Assembly (NCBI GenBank): GCA_963821275.1
Contig: CAWGDF010000011.1
Coordinates: 558,001-622,000 of the forward strand
Origin: JACVRW01 sp963821275
Lineage (GTDB): Bacteria > Actinomycetota > Thermoleophilia > Solirubrobacterales > Thermoleophilaceae
DNA: 64,000 nt
Reading direction: 5' to 3'
Of this stretch, positions 15,327-24,987 are shown in pieces; the first letter of the stretch is position 1; every line of letters starts with the position of its first letter. The notes beneath the pieces are model-generated. The model searched no databases. It saw nothing but the letters and a program-made list of their open reading frames with translations, and was not told the origin of the DNA. The position numbers and the translations under genes are program-made.

Positions 15327-16823
15327 ATGTCAGAGGTAAGGAAACGGAGGCGCGGCCTGATGTGGTTTGCGCTTCTCCTGGGAATCGCGGCGCTCGCGTT
15401 CGCGGGCTGCGGCGGCGACGACGACGACGAGGGCGGCGGCGGCGGAGGCGAGGCGGCCAAGGAAGCGCCCACCACCACGAAGGCGCCCCCGGGGTACGCC
15501 GCCGTCAAGCAGGAGACGGGCGGCAGCGGGACGCCGATCAAGGTCGCCGTGCTCTCCGAGTGCAAGGGCGCGTTCGGCTCGTTCGACAACCAGAACATGG
15601 CCGGCGCCACCGCGGCGATGGCCCAGTTCGCCGGCGCCAAGCCCAAGAACCCGAACAAGCCGCGCGACGGATGGACCGGCGGCGCGATCAACGGGCACCC
15701 GCTCGAGCTCGTGGGCGTCGGCTGCGGCGACGACACGTCGGGCACGGCGATCAAGGAGACGCGGCGGCTGATGGAGCAGCTCGACGCGGACGTCATGATC
15801 GGCCCGCTCTCGGGCGATGAGTCGATCGCGGTGGCCAACTACGCCAAGCAGCACCCGGAGAAGACCTTCGTCAACGGTGCGGCCGGCGCGCAGGACACCA
15901 CGCTCAAGGTGCGGGCGCCGAACTTCGCGCGCTTCAACGGTGACGGCGCCCAGTTCAACGCCGGCCTGGGCGACCTGGCCTACAACGAGCTCGGTTGGCG
16001 CACGGCGGCGGTGATCGGCGACGACTACAGCTTCGGCTGGACGTCGATGGCCGGCTTCATCTCGGAGTTCTGCGCGGCCGGCGGAGAGGTCACCAAGCGG
16101 GTCTTCCCGCCGCTGAACACGACGGACTACTCGTCCTTCGCGCAGCAGCTGCCGGACGACGTGGACGGCACGTTCGTGGCCGTCGGCGGCGCGGGTCTCA
16201 TCCCGTTCCTGAAGGCCTACGAGCAGGCCAAGGGGCCGATCGACGCCAAGAAGTTCCTGGGCAACGTGTTCTGGGGCACGCCGTCGCAGTTCGAGCAGCT
16301 CGGCCCCCGGGTCGCGGGCGTGTACGCGGGCGGCGCGGGCACGGCCGGCGATCTGGATACGCCGGAGGCCCAGTACTACGGCAACGGCATCATCGGCAAC
16401 TGGTTCAAGGAGATCCCGCCCGGTGGTGAGTCCGCGCCCCAGGCGGCCAGTGTGTTCACGTACAGCTACTTCGTGAACACGTGGGGGCTGATCGAGGCGC
16501 TCAAGCAGGTCAAGGGCGACATCTCCGGCGATCAGAAGAAGTTGCAGGACGCGCTCGCGCAGATCTCGCTGAACGCTCCGTACGGCAAGATCACGCTCGA
16601 CGAGAACCGTCAGGCGATCACCGACCAGTACTACCTGCAGCTGGTCGAGGGCGACCAGGGGCTGGCCACGAAGACCGTGGGCAGCGTGCCGGACGTGGAC
16701 CAGACGTTCGGGGGCACGTTCAGCGATTCGAGCCCGGCGCCGGGACGGACGTACCCGCCCTGCGAGAAGCGGAACATCCCGTGGCTCGGCAAGACCGAGA
16801 AGCCGAAGGTCGTCGGGGGCTAG
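15327..16823 (+). CDS. Periplasmic-binding lipoprotein of the HAAT ABC importer (LivK-like)
   Basis: A 498-residue solute-binding protein, longer than typical LivK (about 370-400). The N-terminus has basic residues, a hydrophobic helix and a lipobox LAFAGC, so it is probably lipid-anchored at Cys27. An Asp- and Gly-rich linker follows (about 30-42), then the type I periplasmic binding fold with IKVAVLSECKGAFGS and DVMIGPLSGDESIAVANYA. ATG 15327 is preceded by GAGAGGAGG at good spacing. The start of the fold (SECKGAFGSFDNQN) differs from amino-acid binders and resembles homologues tied to aromatic or small-acid uptake, so the ligand is uncertain. It lies between livM and livG. Confidence 0.9.
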   Translation: MSEVRKRRRGLMWFALLLGIAALAFAGCGGDDDDEGGGGGGEAAKEAPTTTKAPPGYAAVKQETGGSGTPIKVAVLSECKGAFGSFDNQNMAGATAAMAQFAGAKPKNPNKPRDGWTGGAINGHPLELVGVGCGDDTSGTAIKETRRLMEQLDADVMIGPLSGDESIAVANYAKQHPEKTFVNGAAGAQDTTLKVRAPNFARFNGDGAQFNAGLGDLAYNELGWRTAAVIGDDYSFGWTSMAGFISEFCAAGGEVTKRVFPPLNTTDYSSFAQQLPDDVDGTFVAVGGAGLIPFLKAYEQAKGPIDAKKFLGNVFWGTPSQFEQLGPRVAGVYAGGAGTAGDLDTPEAQYYGNGIIGNWFKEIPPGGESAPQAASVFTYSYFVNTWGLIEALKQVKGDISGDQKKLQDALAQISLNAPYGKITLDENRQAITDQYYLQLVEGDQGLATKTVGSVPDVDQTFGGTFSDSSPAPGRTYPPCEKRNIPWLGKTEKPKVVGG

Positions 16824-16830
16824 GGGGTCC

Positions 16831-17616
16831 GTGACGGAGGCAGTATCCGAACCGGCCGAGCCGATCCTGCGGTTGCGCGGGGTCGGCCGGCGGTTCGGCG
16901 GCCTCGATGCCGTGCGCGACGTCGACCTCGACGTCGCGCACGGCGAGCGCCGTGCGATCCTCGGTCCCAACGGGGCCGGCAAGACCACGCTGTTCAACGT
17001 GATCTCGGGCGACATGCCGGCCACCTCGGGCTCGATCTTCTTCCTCGGGCGGGACGTGGCCGAGGTCTCGGCGCCGGGCCGCGCGCGGCTGGGCATGGGC
17101 CGCACCTACCAGAAGTCGCGGCTGTTCCTGGGCCTGTCGGTCGAGGACAACCTCTACCTGGCGGTGCTCGGCACGCGCAAGGGCCACCTGCGCCTGCGTC
17201 GCCGGGCGGTCGATCGCGAGCTGCGCGAGCGTGCGCGTGAGCTCGCCGCCCAGGTCGGCCTGGCCCCCAAGCTCGAGACGCTCGTGGGGTCCATCTCCCA
17301 CGGCGAGCAGCGTCAGCTCGAGGTGGGCATGGCGCGGGCCGTGGATCCCAAGCTGATGCTGCTCGACGAGCCGGCCTCCGGGCTCTCGCGTCGGCGAGCG
17401 CGTGGCGCTGACCGACATGCTCCTCGAGCTCGACCGGGAGATCACCCTGGTGCTCATCGAGCACGACATGGACGTCGCCCTGCGGGTCGCCGAGAGGGTG
17501 ACGATGATGCACGACGGCCAGAAGATCGTCGAGGGCACCCCCGAGGAGATCCGCTCCAACCAGCTCGTGCACGATCTCTACCTGGGCGGCCAGGTGGGCG
17601 ACGACGAGGAGCAGAC

Positions 17617-17620
<4 letters not shown>
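16831..17620 (+). pseudogene. livG: HAAT ABC transporter ATPase LivG, one frameshift
   Basis: An ATPase that would be about 262 residues. Walker A GPNGAGKTT is at about residues 50-58, the Q-loop is GRTYQKSRLF, the signature is atypical (SISHGEQRQLEVG), and Walker B is LMLLDEPASGLS. Right after Walker B the frame shifts by +1 (about 17391-17397). The remaining family sequence, including the H-loop in LIEHDMDVALRVAERV and the C-terminus, continues in the next frame to the stop at 17620. One extra base restores a full-length protein, so this is either a true inactivation or a sequencing error. The stop overlaps a TTG start for livF. Confidence 0.85.
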
Positions 17621-18399
<779 letters not shown>

Positions 18400-18400
<1 letters not shown>

Positions 18401-19629
18401 TGCCCGACGACCCGGTCGTCGTCCTCGTGGGGACGCTGGACACGAAGGGCCACGAGCTCGAGTACATGCGCGAGCGCGTGCGGGACGCCGGCGCCGAGGT
18501 CGTGCTCGTCGACGTGGGCGTGCTCGGAGAGCCACAGGTGCGGGCCGACGTGTCCCGTGAGGAGGTGGCGGAGGCGGCCGGCGCCGACCACGGCGCGCTC
18601 GTGGCCGAGGCGGACCGCGGGCGCGCGGTCGAGGTCATGGGCCGCGGCGCCGGCGCAGTGCTCGGCCGCCTGTTCGAAGAGGGACGGCTGCAGGGCGCCG
18701 CTGCGGTCGGCGGCTCGGGCAACTCGTCGATCGCCGCGGCCGCGATTCGCGACCTGCCGGTGGGCGTGCCGAAGCTCATCGTCTCCACGCTGGCCTCGGG
18801 CGACACGCGGCCCTACGTCGGGGCCAAGGACGTGACGATGATGTACTCGGTCGTCGACATAGCAGGGATCAACCAGATCTCCGCACGGATCCTGGCCAAC
18901 GCGGCGGGCGCGATCGCCGGGATGGCGAAGGCGTCGGCGCCGGCGGCGCGCGAGGCCCGGCCGCTCGTCGGCGCGACGATGTTCGGCGTGACCACCCCGG
19001 CGGTCACGCGCGCCCGCGAGCGCTTGGAGGAGCTGGGCTACGAGGTGCTCGTCTTCCACGCCACGGGCACCGGGGGGCAGTCGATGGAGGCGCTCGTGCG
19101 ACGGGCGGCTTCCTTGCCGGGGTGCTCGACCTCACGACGACCGAGCTGGCCGACGAGCTCGTCGGCGGCGTCCTCTCCGCGGGCCCGGACCGGCTCGAGG
19201 CGGCGGGTGCGGCCGGCGTGCCCCAGGTGGTCTCGCTCGGAGCGCTCGACATGGTCAACTTCGGGCCCAAGGACACGGTGCCCGAGCGCTTCGCCGAACG
19301 CAACCTATACGTCCACAACCCGACGATCACGCTCATGCGCACCACCGCGTAGGAGAACGCCGAGCTCGGAAGGCGGATCGCCGAGAAGCTCAACAGGGCC
19401 GGCTCGCCCACGGTCCTCTTCGTGCCGCTGGGCGGCGTATCGGCCATCGACGTCGACGGCCAGCCCTTCCATGACCCCGAGGCCGACGCGGCGCTCTTCG
19501 ACGCCCTGCGCGAGCACCTCGACGGCGAGCGCGTGGAGGCGCAGGAGACTCGACACCGACGTGAACGACCCGGCCTTCGCCACCGCGATGGCCGACCGGC
19601 TGCACGAGCTCATCCAGAAGGCCCGATGA
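18400..19629 (+). pseudogene. Tm-1-like ATP-binding domain protein (UPF0261), disrupted by two frameshifts and a stop
   Basis: Homologous to the N-terminal domain of the tomato Tm-1 protein and to the intact paralogue at 23737-24987. The N-terminal GTLDTKGHELEYMRERV and VGVPKLIVSTLASGD are in frame one. At about 19107-19114 a one-base deletion moves the family sequence (LAGVLDLTTTELADELVGG) to another frame. A TAG at 19350-19352 replaces the expected GAG in the segment ahead of ENAELGRRIAEKLN. An extra base near 19548 returns to the first frame for the end DTDVNDPAFATAMADRLHEL. The start ATG overlaps the livF stop by one base. The intact length would be about 410. Three lesions make sequencing error less likely than in livG or livF, but not excluded. 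Confidence 0.82.
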
Positions 19630-20459
19630 ACCGGGAGGAGGCGCTGGCGCGGCTGCGCGCCGAGGTGGAGCAGGGAAGCCCGGTCATCGGCGCGGGCGCA
19701 GGCACGGGTCTGTCGGCCAAGTTCGCCGAGGCCGGCGGCGCCGACCTCATCATCATCTACAACTCCGGGCGCTACCGGATGGCCGGCCGCGGCTCGCTCG
19801 CCGGCCTCTTGCCCTACGGCGACGCCAACGCGATCGTCATGGACATGGCCCGCGAGGTGCTCCCGGTCGTGGCCGAGACCCCCGTGCTGGCAGGCGTTTG
19901 CGGGACCGACCCGTTCCGGCTCATGCCCGTCTTCCTGGAGGAGGTCAAGCGGGCCGGCTTCAGCGGGGTCCAGAACTTCCCGAGCGTCGGGCTCATGGAC
20001 GGGACCTTCCGAGCAGGGCTGGAGGAGACGGGCATGAGCTACGCCCTGGAGGTCGACATGATCCGGCACGCCCGCGAGCTCGACCTCCTGACGGCCCCCT
20101 ACGTCTTCACGGAGGACGAGGCGCGGAAGATGGCCGACGCCGGCGCCGACGTGCTGGTCCCGCACATGGGGCTGACGACCGGCGGCTCGATCGGTGCGCA
20201 GACGGGCCTCTCGCTCGACGAGGCCATCGAGCGCGTCCAGGCGCTTCGTGACGCAGCCGTGCAGGTCAACCCCGAGATCCTCTGCCTCTGCCATGGCGGG
20301 CCGATCGCCGAGCCCGACGACGCCCAGGCGGTCATCGAGCGCACGAACGGCGTGGTCGGGTTCTTCGGCGCGTCGAGCATGGAGCGCCTTCCCACCGAGG
20401 TGGCCATGACCGAGAACATGAGGCGCTTCAAGTCCATCCCGATCAAGGAGCGAGCGTGA
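19626..20459 (+). CDS. Phosphoenolpyruvate hydrolase-like TIM-barrel protein (Tm-1 C-terminal domain homologue)
   Basis: A 277-residue TIM barrel that corresponds to the C-terminal half of plant and fungal Tm-1-type proteins. Motifs include GAGAGTGLSAKFAEAGGADL (about 19-38), LPYGDAN, GVCGTDPF, FPSVGLMDG and GVVGFFGASSMERLP near the end. The family is annotated as PEP hydrolase-like, but no activity has been firmly shown to my knowledge. It begins with ATGA overlapping the stop of the disrupted Tm-1-like gene, so the two bacterial halves are separate, coupled genes here. A short relic of a paralogue lies at 12898-13074. The stop overlaps the cupin start as GTGA. Confidence 0.88.
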   Translation: MNREEALARLRAEVEQGSPVIGAGAGTGLSAKFAEAGGADLIIIYNSGRYRMAGRGSLAGLLPYGDANAIVMDMAREVLPVVAETPVLAGVCGTDPFRLMPVFLEEVKRAGFSGVQNFPSVGLMDGTFRAGLEETGMSYALEVDMIRHARELDLLTAPYVFTEDEARKMADAGADVLVPHMGLTTGGSIGAQTGLSLDEAIERVQALRDAAVQVNPEILCLCHGGPIAEPDDAQAVIERTNGVVGFFGASSMERLPTEVAMTENMRRFKSIPIKERA

Positions 20460-20854
20460 ACGGCAGGTTCATCACCAGTGAGGACATCGAGCGTGAGAGC
20501 TTCGATTGGGGGGAGAGCGGGTGGGTCGCGCGGCCGTCGCTCACCGGGTCGACGGGACTGTGCGTCATGGACGTCACCCTGTCGCCCGGTCAGGGACACG
20601 CCTTCCATCGCCATCCCGAGCAGGAGGAGATCATCTGGGTGCGCGAGGGGCGCATCGAGCAGTGGATCGAGCAGGACAAGCACGAGCTCGGCCCCGGAGA
20701 GGCGGTCTACATCCCGACGAACGTGGTCCACGCCTCGTTCACCGTCGGCGACGAGGACGCCAAGCTCTCGGTGATCCTGACCCCGACGGCCGGCGACGAC
20801 GGCTACTCGGTGATCGATGTCTTCGAAGAGGAGCCGTGGGCGTCCTTGCGCTGA
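20456..20854 (+). CDS. Cupin-domain protein
   Basis: A 132-residue single-domain cupin. The first motif G-x5-H-x-H-x3-E-x6-G is visible in GHAFHRHPEQEEIIWVREG, with His and Glu metal ligands. The second motif is GEAVYIPTNVVHASFTVG. Such proteins bind a metal and a small ligand and act as isomerases, dioxygenases or sugar-binding sensors. The GTG start overlaps the upstream stop, making it the last gene of the transporter/Tm-1 operon. Cupins accompany sugar-catabolic clusters often, but I cannot name a reaction. Confidence 0.85.
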   Translation: MNGRFITSEDIERESFDWGESGWVARPSLTGSTGLCVMDVTLSPGQGHAFHRHPEQEEIIWVREGRIEQWIEQDKHELGPGEAVYIPTNVVHASFTVGDEDAKLSVILTPTAGDDGYSVIDVFEEEPWASLR

Positions 20855-20883
20855 CGGTGTGAAGTCAACCCCAGGAGGTAGTC

Positions 20884-20946
20884 ATGGGACTCGAGGTGAA
20901 AGTGCTCGACCTCGAGGACATCGAGCTCGACACGAGTTTCCTGGTA
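20884..20946 (+). pseudogene. Truncated gene start, probably of a lactonase-like metallo-beta-lactamase protein
   Basis: An ideal ribosome site (AGGAGG at 20875-20880) precedes ATG 20884 directly after the cupin gene. Twenty-one residues follow (MGLEVKVLDLEDIELDTSFL and a final Val). This opening resembles the start of N-acyl-homoserine-lactonase-type metallo-hydrolases, where a hydrophobic strand leads to the first domain. The reading frame then runs into sequence that is clearly an inverted livH fragment on the other strand and stops at 21129. The zinc-binding HxHxDH region is absent. The family assignment from so few residues is tentative. Confidence 0.5.
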
Positions 20947-21165
20947 CGCAGGAACAGCTGCTGGATCAAGAGGCCCACGAACCCGATCGCGATCGCAGCC
21001 AGCACGATCGGCACGAGCCAGCCGAGCAGGTCGTACTCGGACGAGCCGCCCGAGGGTGAGCTGAGGCTGATGTTCAGCCCCTCGCTCTCCTTCTCGAACC
21101 AGCCCTTCTGCATCTCGAAGGCGAGGTAGCCGCCCAGCAGGTAGAGGGCGGCGGCTCCTCCCAGC
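20946..21165 (-). pseudogene. Relic: internal fragment of a second LivH-type permease
   Basis: On the minus strand this encodes LLGGYLAFEMQK, a hydrophilic loop, and WLVPIVLAAIAIGFVGLLIQ followed by QLFLR. That matches the intact LivH (LLGGYIALELQ and WLLPLLAAGLIVGGVGLLMQ) in order and spacing. It keeps only about 70 residues of a protein of about 300. The match stops abruptly at about 20946, exactly where the truncated plus-strand gene start ends, so this is a rearrangement joint. An open frame of 121 codons (21230-20865) covers it, but its ends are not LivH-like. Confidence 0.78.
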
Positions 21166-21251
21166 ACCTTGGGCAGGCTGCGGTACCCCGAGAGGATCTC
21201 CGCGGTCGGTCGGCCGTGGCGGTTGGCCACGTCTTAGAGGGAGACGCATCC

Positions 21252-21335
21252 TTGACACGTATTGGAAACTCATGCAGAGTTCCCTGTCAAGTCCTGAAGG
21301 GACATGATGGCTTTTGTTAAACAGCCTTAAGGAGC
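21252..21335 (+). promoter_or_regulatory. Candidate promoter, inverted repeat and ribosome site before the FAD oxidase gene
   Basis: TTGACA at 21252-21257 is followed after 17 nt by a weak CAGAGT (21275-21280). TTGACA also pairs with TGTCAA at 21285-21290, which could form an operator. The region 21240-21335 is AT-richer than its surroundings. AAGGAGCC (about 21328-21335) lies just before the TTG start at 21339 and decides that start. The DeoR repressor encoded downstream is a candidate binder. Confidence 0.4.
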
Positions 21336-21338
21336 CTT

Positions 21339-22811
21339 TTGACCTCGGGCGTCCCGCTTTCAACGGAATACGGAACCGCCGCGAGCGACCCGGACTTGCT
21401 CGACCGTCTCCGTAGCGAGATCGCCGCTGAGCTGGGGGGGGAAGCGGTCACGGCGGCCCCCGAGCGGCTCGACGCCTACACCGCCGACACCTACTGGCTG
21501 GCCCTCCATGCCCGCGCCGAGGGCGCGCCGATCGGCAGGCCGGAGCTCGTGGTGACGCCGCGCGACGAGGCCGGCGTGGCCGCCGTGCTGCGACTTGCCG
21601 ACGCGCAGCGGATACCCGTGGTGGCCTGGGGCGGCGGGTCGGGGACCCAGGGCGGCTCCGTGCCGGTGGGCGGCGGCCTCGTCGTCGACGTCACCCGCCT
21701 CGACCGGATCCTCGAGATCGACGAGCGCTCCCTGACCGTGACCTGCGAGCCCGGCGTGAACGGCCGCCGTCTGGAGCGCGAGCTGAACGAGCGCGGCCTG
21801 ATGCTTCCCCACTACCCGGCCTCGGAGGAATGGGCGACGGTCGGTGGCTACGTCGCGGCGCGAGGCTCCGGCGTGCTCTCCACCCGCTACGGGAAGATCG
21901 AGGACCTCGTCCTGTCGATGCGGGTGGCGCTGGCCGGCGGCGAGGTGATCGAGACCGTCGAGGTCCCGCGGCACGCGGTGGGGCCCGAGCTGACCCAGCT
22001 CTTCGTCGGCTCCGAGGGCACGCTCGGGGTGATCACCCGCGTGACGCTTCAGATCGTCCCGCTGCCGGCCGTGCGGAGGTTCGCGACCGTGCGCTTTCCG
22101 AACATCGGTGCCGGGGTTGAGGCGGTTCGGCGGGCGCTCGCCGTCGGCGCCCGGCCCTCGATCGTCCGCATGTACGACGACGAGGCCACCCGGCTCGCGT
22201 TCTCGCCGGTCGTGGGTCAGGAGCTCGACGGAGCCTGCACGGTGTTCGCGTTCGAGGGCGGCGACGCCGACATCGTCGACGCCGAGGCCGGTGCCACGCT
22301 CGCGCTGGCGGCCGAGGCTGGGGCCGAGCAGCTCGACTCCGAGCTCGGCCGGATCTGGTGGGAGCGCCGCTACGACTTCTACCACCCGCCGCACCAGCCG
22401 GAGCTTCCGTCGGTCTGGGGCACGATCGACGTGGTCGCAACCTACGCCAAGATCGAAGGCGTCTACGAGGCGCTGCGCGCTGCGGTCAAGGGGCCGTTCG
22501 CCGACAGCGACCTACAGCTGCGGATGCATTTCTCGCACTGGTACCAGTGGGGGACGATGATCTACGCCCGCTTCGTGGTCCCTGACGGTGGCGGCGGCCA
22601 GGAGGCGGTGGACCTGCACGACAGAATCTGGGCCGCGGGGCTGGAGGCCGCGTTCTCGGCAGGCGCCGTGATGAACGACCACCACGGCGTGGGCCTCAAG
22701 CTCGCGCCCTACATGGAGCGTCAGCACGGTGCATCGCTCGAGGCGATTCGCCGTATCAAGCGGGCGCTCGATCCCGACGGAATCATGAATCCCGGCAAGC
22801 TGGGCCTTTAG
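21339..22811 (+). CDS. FAD-linked oxidase (GlcD/alkyl-DHAP synthase-like)
   Basis: A 490-residue flavoprotein of the PCMH/FAD_binding_4 family with the C-terminal FAD-oxidase domain. Visible motifs: PELVVTPRDEAGVAAVLRLA (about 66-85), the pyrophosphate loop WGGGSGTQGGSVP, EWATVGGYVAARGSG, the segment TQLFVGSEGTLGVIT, and the terminal IMNPGKLGL. It oxidises a 2-hydroxy acid, aldonate or lactone and passes electrons to an acceptor. TTG 21339 is supported by AAGGAGCC. It is the first gene of the catabolic cluster, followed after 23 nt by the TIM-barrel isomerase. There is no Fe-S partner beside it, unlike the paralogous system at 53.8-56.6 kb. Confidence 0.9.
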   Translation: MTSGVPLSTEYGTAASDPDLLDRLRSEIAAELGGEAVTAAPERLDAYTADTYWLALHARAEGAPIGRPELVVTPRDEAGVAAVLRLADAQRIPVVAWGGGSGTQGGSVPVGGGLVVDVTRLDRILEIDERSLTVTCEPGVNGRRLERELNERGLMLPHYPASEEWATVGGYVAARGSGVLSTRYGKIEDLVLSMRVALAGGEVIETVEVPRHAVGPELTQLFVGSEGTLGVITRVTLQIVPLPAVRRFATVRFPNIGAGVEAVRRALAVGARPSIVRMYDDEATRLAFSPVVGQELDGACTVFAFEGGDADIVDAEAGATLALAAEAGAEQLDSELGRIWWERRYDFYHPPHQPELPSVWGTIDVVATYAKIEGVYEALRAAVKGPFADSDLQLRMHFSHWYQWGTMIYARFVVPDGGGGQEAVDLHDRIWAAGLEAAFSAGAVMNDHHGVGLKLAPYMERQHGASLEAIRRIKRALDPDGIMNPGKLGL

Positions 22812-22834
22812 ACGAGGGAGGAGAAAACCCGCCT

Positions 22835-23740
22835 ATGAAGTTCGCCATGCACAACTGGATGCGCGCGGAGCCGATCGAGACGACCATCGCGCGCCTCGGC
22901 AGGAGCGGCTACGACGCGATCGAGATCTCGGGGGAGCCCTCGGTATGGGACACGGCCGAGGTCAAGGGGCTGATGGACAAGCACGGCGTCGGATGCTGGG
23001 GCTCGGTCACCCTGATGACGGGCGGCCGGGACCTGCTGCACGAGGACTACTACGTCCGCCGCGGCTCGATCGACTACGTGAAGGACACCATCAGCCAGAT
23101 CGCCGAGTGGGGCGGCGAGATCATCACGATCGTGCCCTCGACGGTCGGCAAGGTCGTGCCCATGGGTTCGCCCGAGGACGAGTGGAAGTGGGCGGTCGAG
23201 TCGCTCAAGGAGTGCCAGGCCCACGCCGAGGAGAAGGGCGTCCGAATCGGCATCGAGCCGCTGAACCGCTTCGAGACCTACTTCATCAACCGCGCCGACC
23301 AGGCCCGGGCGCTGGCCCAGGACGTGGGCGGCAACTGCGGCGTCTGCCTCGACATCTTCCACATGAACGTCGAGGAGGGCGACTGGGCGCAGGCGATCCG
23401 TGACACCGGCGACCTGCTGGTCGACTTCCACGTGGCCGACAACAACCGGATGCCCTGCGGCCAGGGCGCGATCGACTGGGAGAAGCTGGCGCGGACCCTG
23501 GACGAGGTGGGCTACGACGGCTGCGTGACGGTGGAGTTCGTGGCCACCGTGGACCGCAGCCGCATCTCCGAGCGCACCGAGATCACCGACGCCTCCGAGA
23601 GCGAGAGCTCGCAGGGCATGGAGCAGTTCCTGCGCGACCACGGCACCGGCACGGTGCCGGAGGAGCTCTACGACCAGTACGTGCAGGACTCGATCGACCG
23701 GCTGAAGAAGGCCGCCGAGTCAGTGGGCCAGGCCGTTTGA
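22835..23740 (+). CDS. Sugar phosphate isomerase/epimerase-family TIM barrel (AP endonuclease family 2)
   Basis: A 301-residue xylose-isomerase-like TIM barrel. Predicted metal ligands appear in the family order: Glu in GIEPLNRFE, Asp in CLDIFHMNVE, His in DFHVADNNRMP, and Glu in VTVEFVAT. The closest well-known relatives are D-tagatose/psicose 3-epimerase-type and hydroxypyruvate isomerase-type enzymes, but decarboxylases and dehydratases also use this fold. ATG 22835 has GGGAGGAG upstream. Its stop overlaps the next start as TTGA, giving translational coupling to the second Tm-1-like gene. A keto-sugar or oxo-acid substrate is likely. Confidence 0.88.
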   Translation: MKFAMHNWMRAEPIETTIARLGRSGYDAIEISGEPSVWDTAEVKGLMDKHGVGCWGSVTLMTGGRDLLHEDYYVRRGSIDYVKDTISQIAEWGGEIITIVPSTVGKVVPMGSPEDEWKWAVESLKECQAHAEEKGVRIGIEPLNRFETYFINRADQARALAQDVGGNCGVCLDIFHMNVEEGDWAQAIRDTGDLLVDFHVADNNRMPCGQGAIDWEKLARTLDEVGYDGCVTVEFVATVDRSRISERTEITDASESESSQGMEQFLRDHGTGTVPEELYDQYVQDSIDRLKKAAESVGQAV

Positions 23741-24987
23741 GCCCGAGCCGCTCCCCGCGCATCGCGCTGCTGGCCACGCTCGACACCAAGGGCGACGAGA
23801 CCGAGTACGTCCGCGGGCGAGTGCGTGAGCTGGGCGGCGAGCCGCTCGTGATCGACACGGGCATCCTGGGCGAGCCCAAGGACTGCGTGCCCGACGTGTC
23901 CCGGGCCGAGGTGGCGCACGCCGCGGGACACGAGCTGGACGCCGTGCGCGCCGCCGGCTCGCGTGGGAAGGCCGTGGAGCTGATGCGCGCAGGCGCCCGT
24001 GCTGTGGTCGAACGCCTGTGGCGCGAGGGCAGGATCGATGGCGCGCTGTGCCTGGGAGGGGCGGAGGGGGCCCTCCTGGGCGCGGCCGCCATGTCGGCCC
24101 TGCCGCTCGGGGTGCCGAAGCTGATCGTGTCACCGAGCGCCTCCGGCCGCCGTCCCTTCGGCCCCTTCGTGGGCGCGACCGACACGCTGGTGATGCACTC
24201 GGTCACCGACATCCTCGGCCTCAGCGCGATCTCGCGGGCGGTGTTCGACAACGCCGCGGCAGCCGTGGTGGGCATGGCCCGCGACGCCGGCAGGCCGGTC
24301 GAGGCACTGGGGGAGCGCTGCGTCGGCATCACGATGCTCGGGCACACCACCCCGGCCGTGATGCGCATGCTCCCACGCCTCGCCGAGGGCGGTCACGAGC
24401 CCGTGGTGTTCCACGCCAACGGCGTGGGCGGGCCGGCCATGGAGCGCCTGGTGGAGGCCGGGGCGATCGCCGGGGTGATCGACTTCACGCTCTCCGAGCT
24501 GGCCAACGCCATGCACCCCACCGGCATCCACGCCACGGGGCCCGAGCGGCTGACCGTGGCCGGCGACCACGGGGTTCCGCAGGTGGTGGTGCCGGGCTGC
24601 GTCGATTTCTTCAACCAGGGCGCACTCGACGAGCTTCCGGAGCAGTACCGCGACCGCAAGCGCTACTACCACAACCCCGTGGCCACGCTGGTGCGCCTGA
24701 CCGCCGCCGAGGAGGCCGAGCTCGGGCGCATCGTGGCCGAGCGGCTCGTGCACGCGCGCGGGCCGGTGCACGTCATGTGCCCGACGGGCGGCTTCTCGCT
24801 CGCCGACGTGCCCGGCGGCGATCTGTGGGACCCCGAAGCGGACGCCGCCTTCATCGAAGCTCTGCGGGACGCCCTGCCGCCGGTGATCGCCTTCGAAGAG
24901 GTCGACGCCCACGTCGACGACCCCGACTTCGCCGACCTGGTTGCCGACCGATACCTCACGCTGGCCAAGGAGACCGTCAATGCCTGA
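23737..24987 (+). CDS. Tm-1-like ATP-binding domain protein (UPF0261), intact copy
   Basis: A 416-residue homologue of the N-terminal domain of plant Tm-1. Conserved blocks are LATLDTKGDETEYVRGRV, GVPKLIVSPSASG, VGATDTLVMHSVTDILGL, FHANGVGGPAMERL, VPGCVDFFNQG and the Gly-rich PTGGFSLADVPGG. By family knowledge this domain binds ATP; its bacterial reaction is undescribed. The TTG start overlaps the upstream stop. It is complete here, in contrast to the broken paralogue at 18400-19629, but it has no adjacent TIM-barrel partner gene. Placement between an isomerase and an amidohydrolase argues for a metabolic role on a sugar-derived carboxylate. Confidence 0.88.
   Translation: MSPSRSPRIALLATLDTKGDETEYVRGRVRELGGEPLVIDTGILGEPKDCVPDVSRAEVAHAAGHELDAVRAAGSRGKAVELMRAGARAVVERLWREGRIDGALCLGGAEGALLGAAAMSALPLGVPKLIVSPSASGRRPFGPFVGATDTLVMHSVTDILGLSAISRAVFDNAAAAVVGMARDAGRPVEALGERCVGITMLGHTTPAVMRMLPRLAEGGHEPVVFHANGVGGPAMERLVEAGAIAGVIDFTLSELANAMHPTGIHATGPERLTVAGDHGVPQVVVPGCVDFFNQGALDELPEQYRDRKRYYHNPVATLVRLTAAEEAELGRIVAERLVHARGPVHVMCPTGGFSLADVPGGDLWDPEADAAFIEALRDALPPVIAFEEVDAHVDDPDFADLVADRYLTLAKETVNA

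Noticed and set aside
20865..21230. An intact small membrane protein on the minus strand
   Set aside because: Its core is a livH fragment, its two ends do not match LivH, and it overlaps a ribosome site and gene start on the other strand, so a relic fits better.
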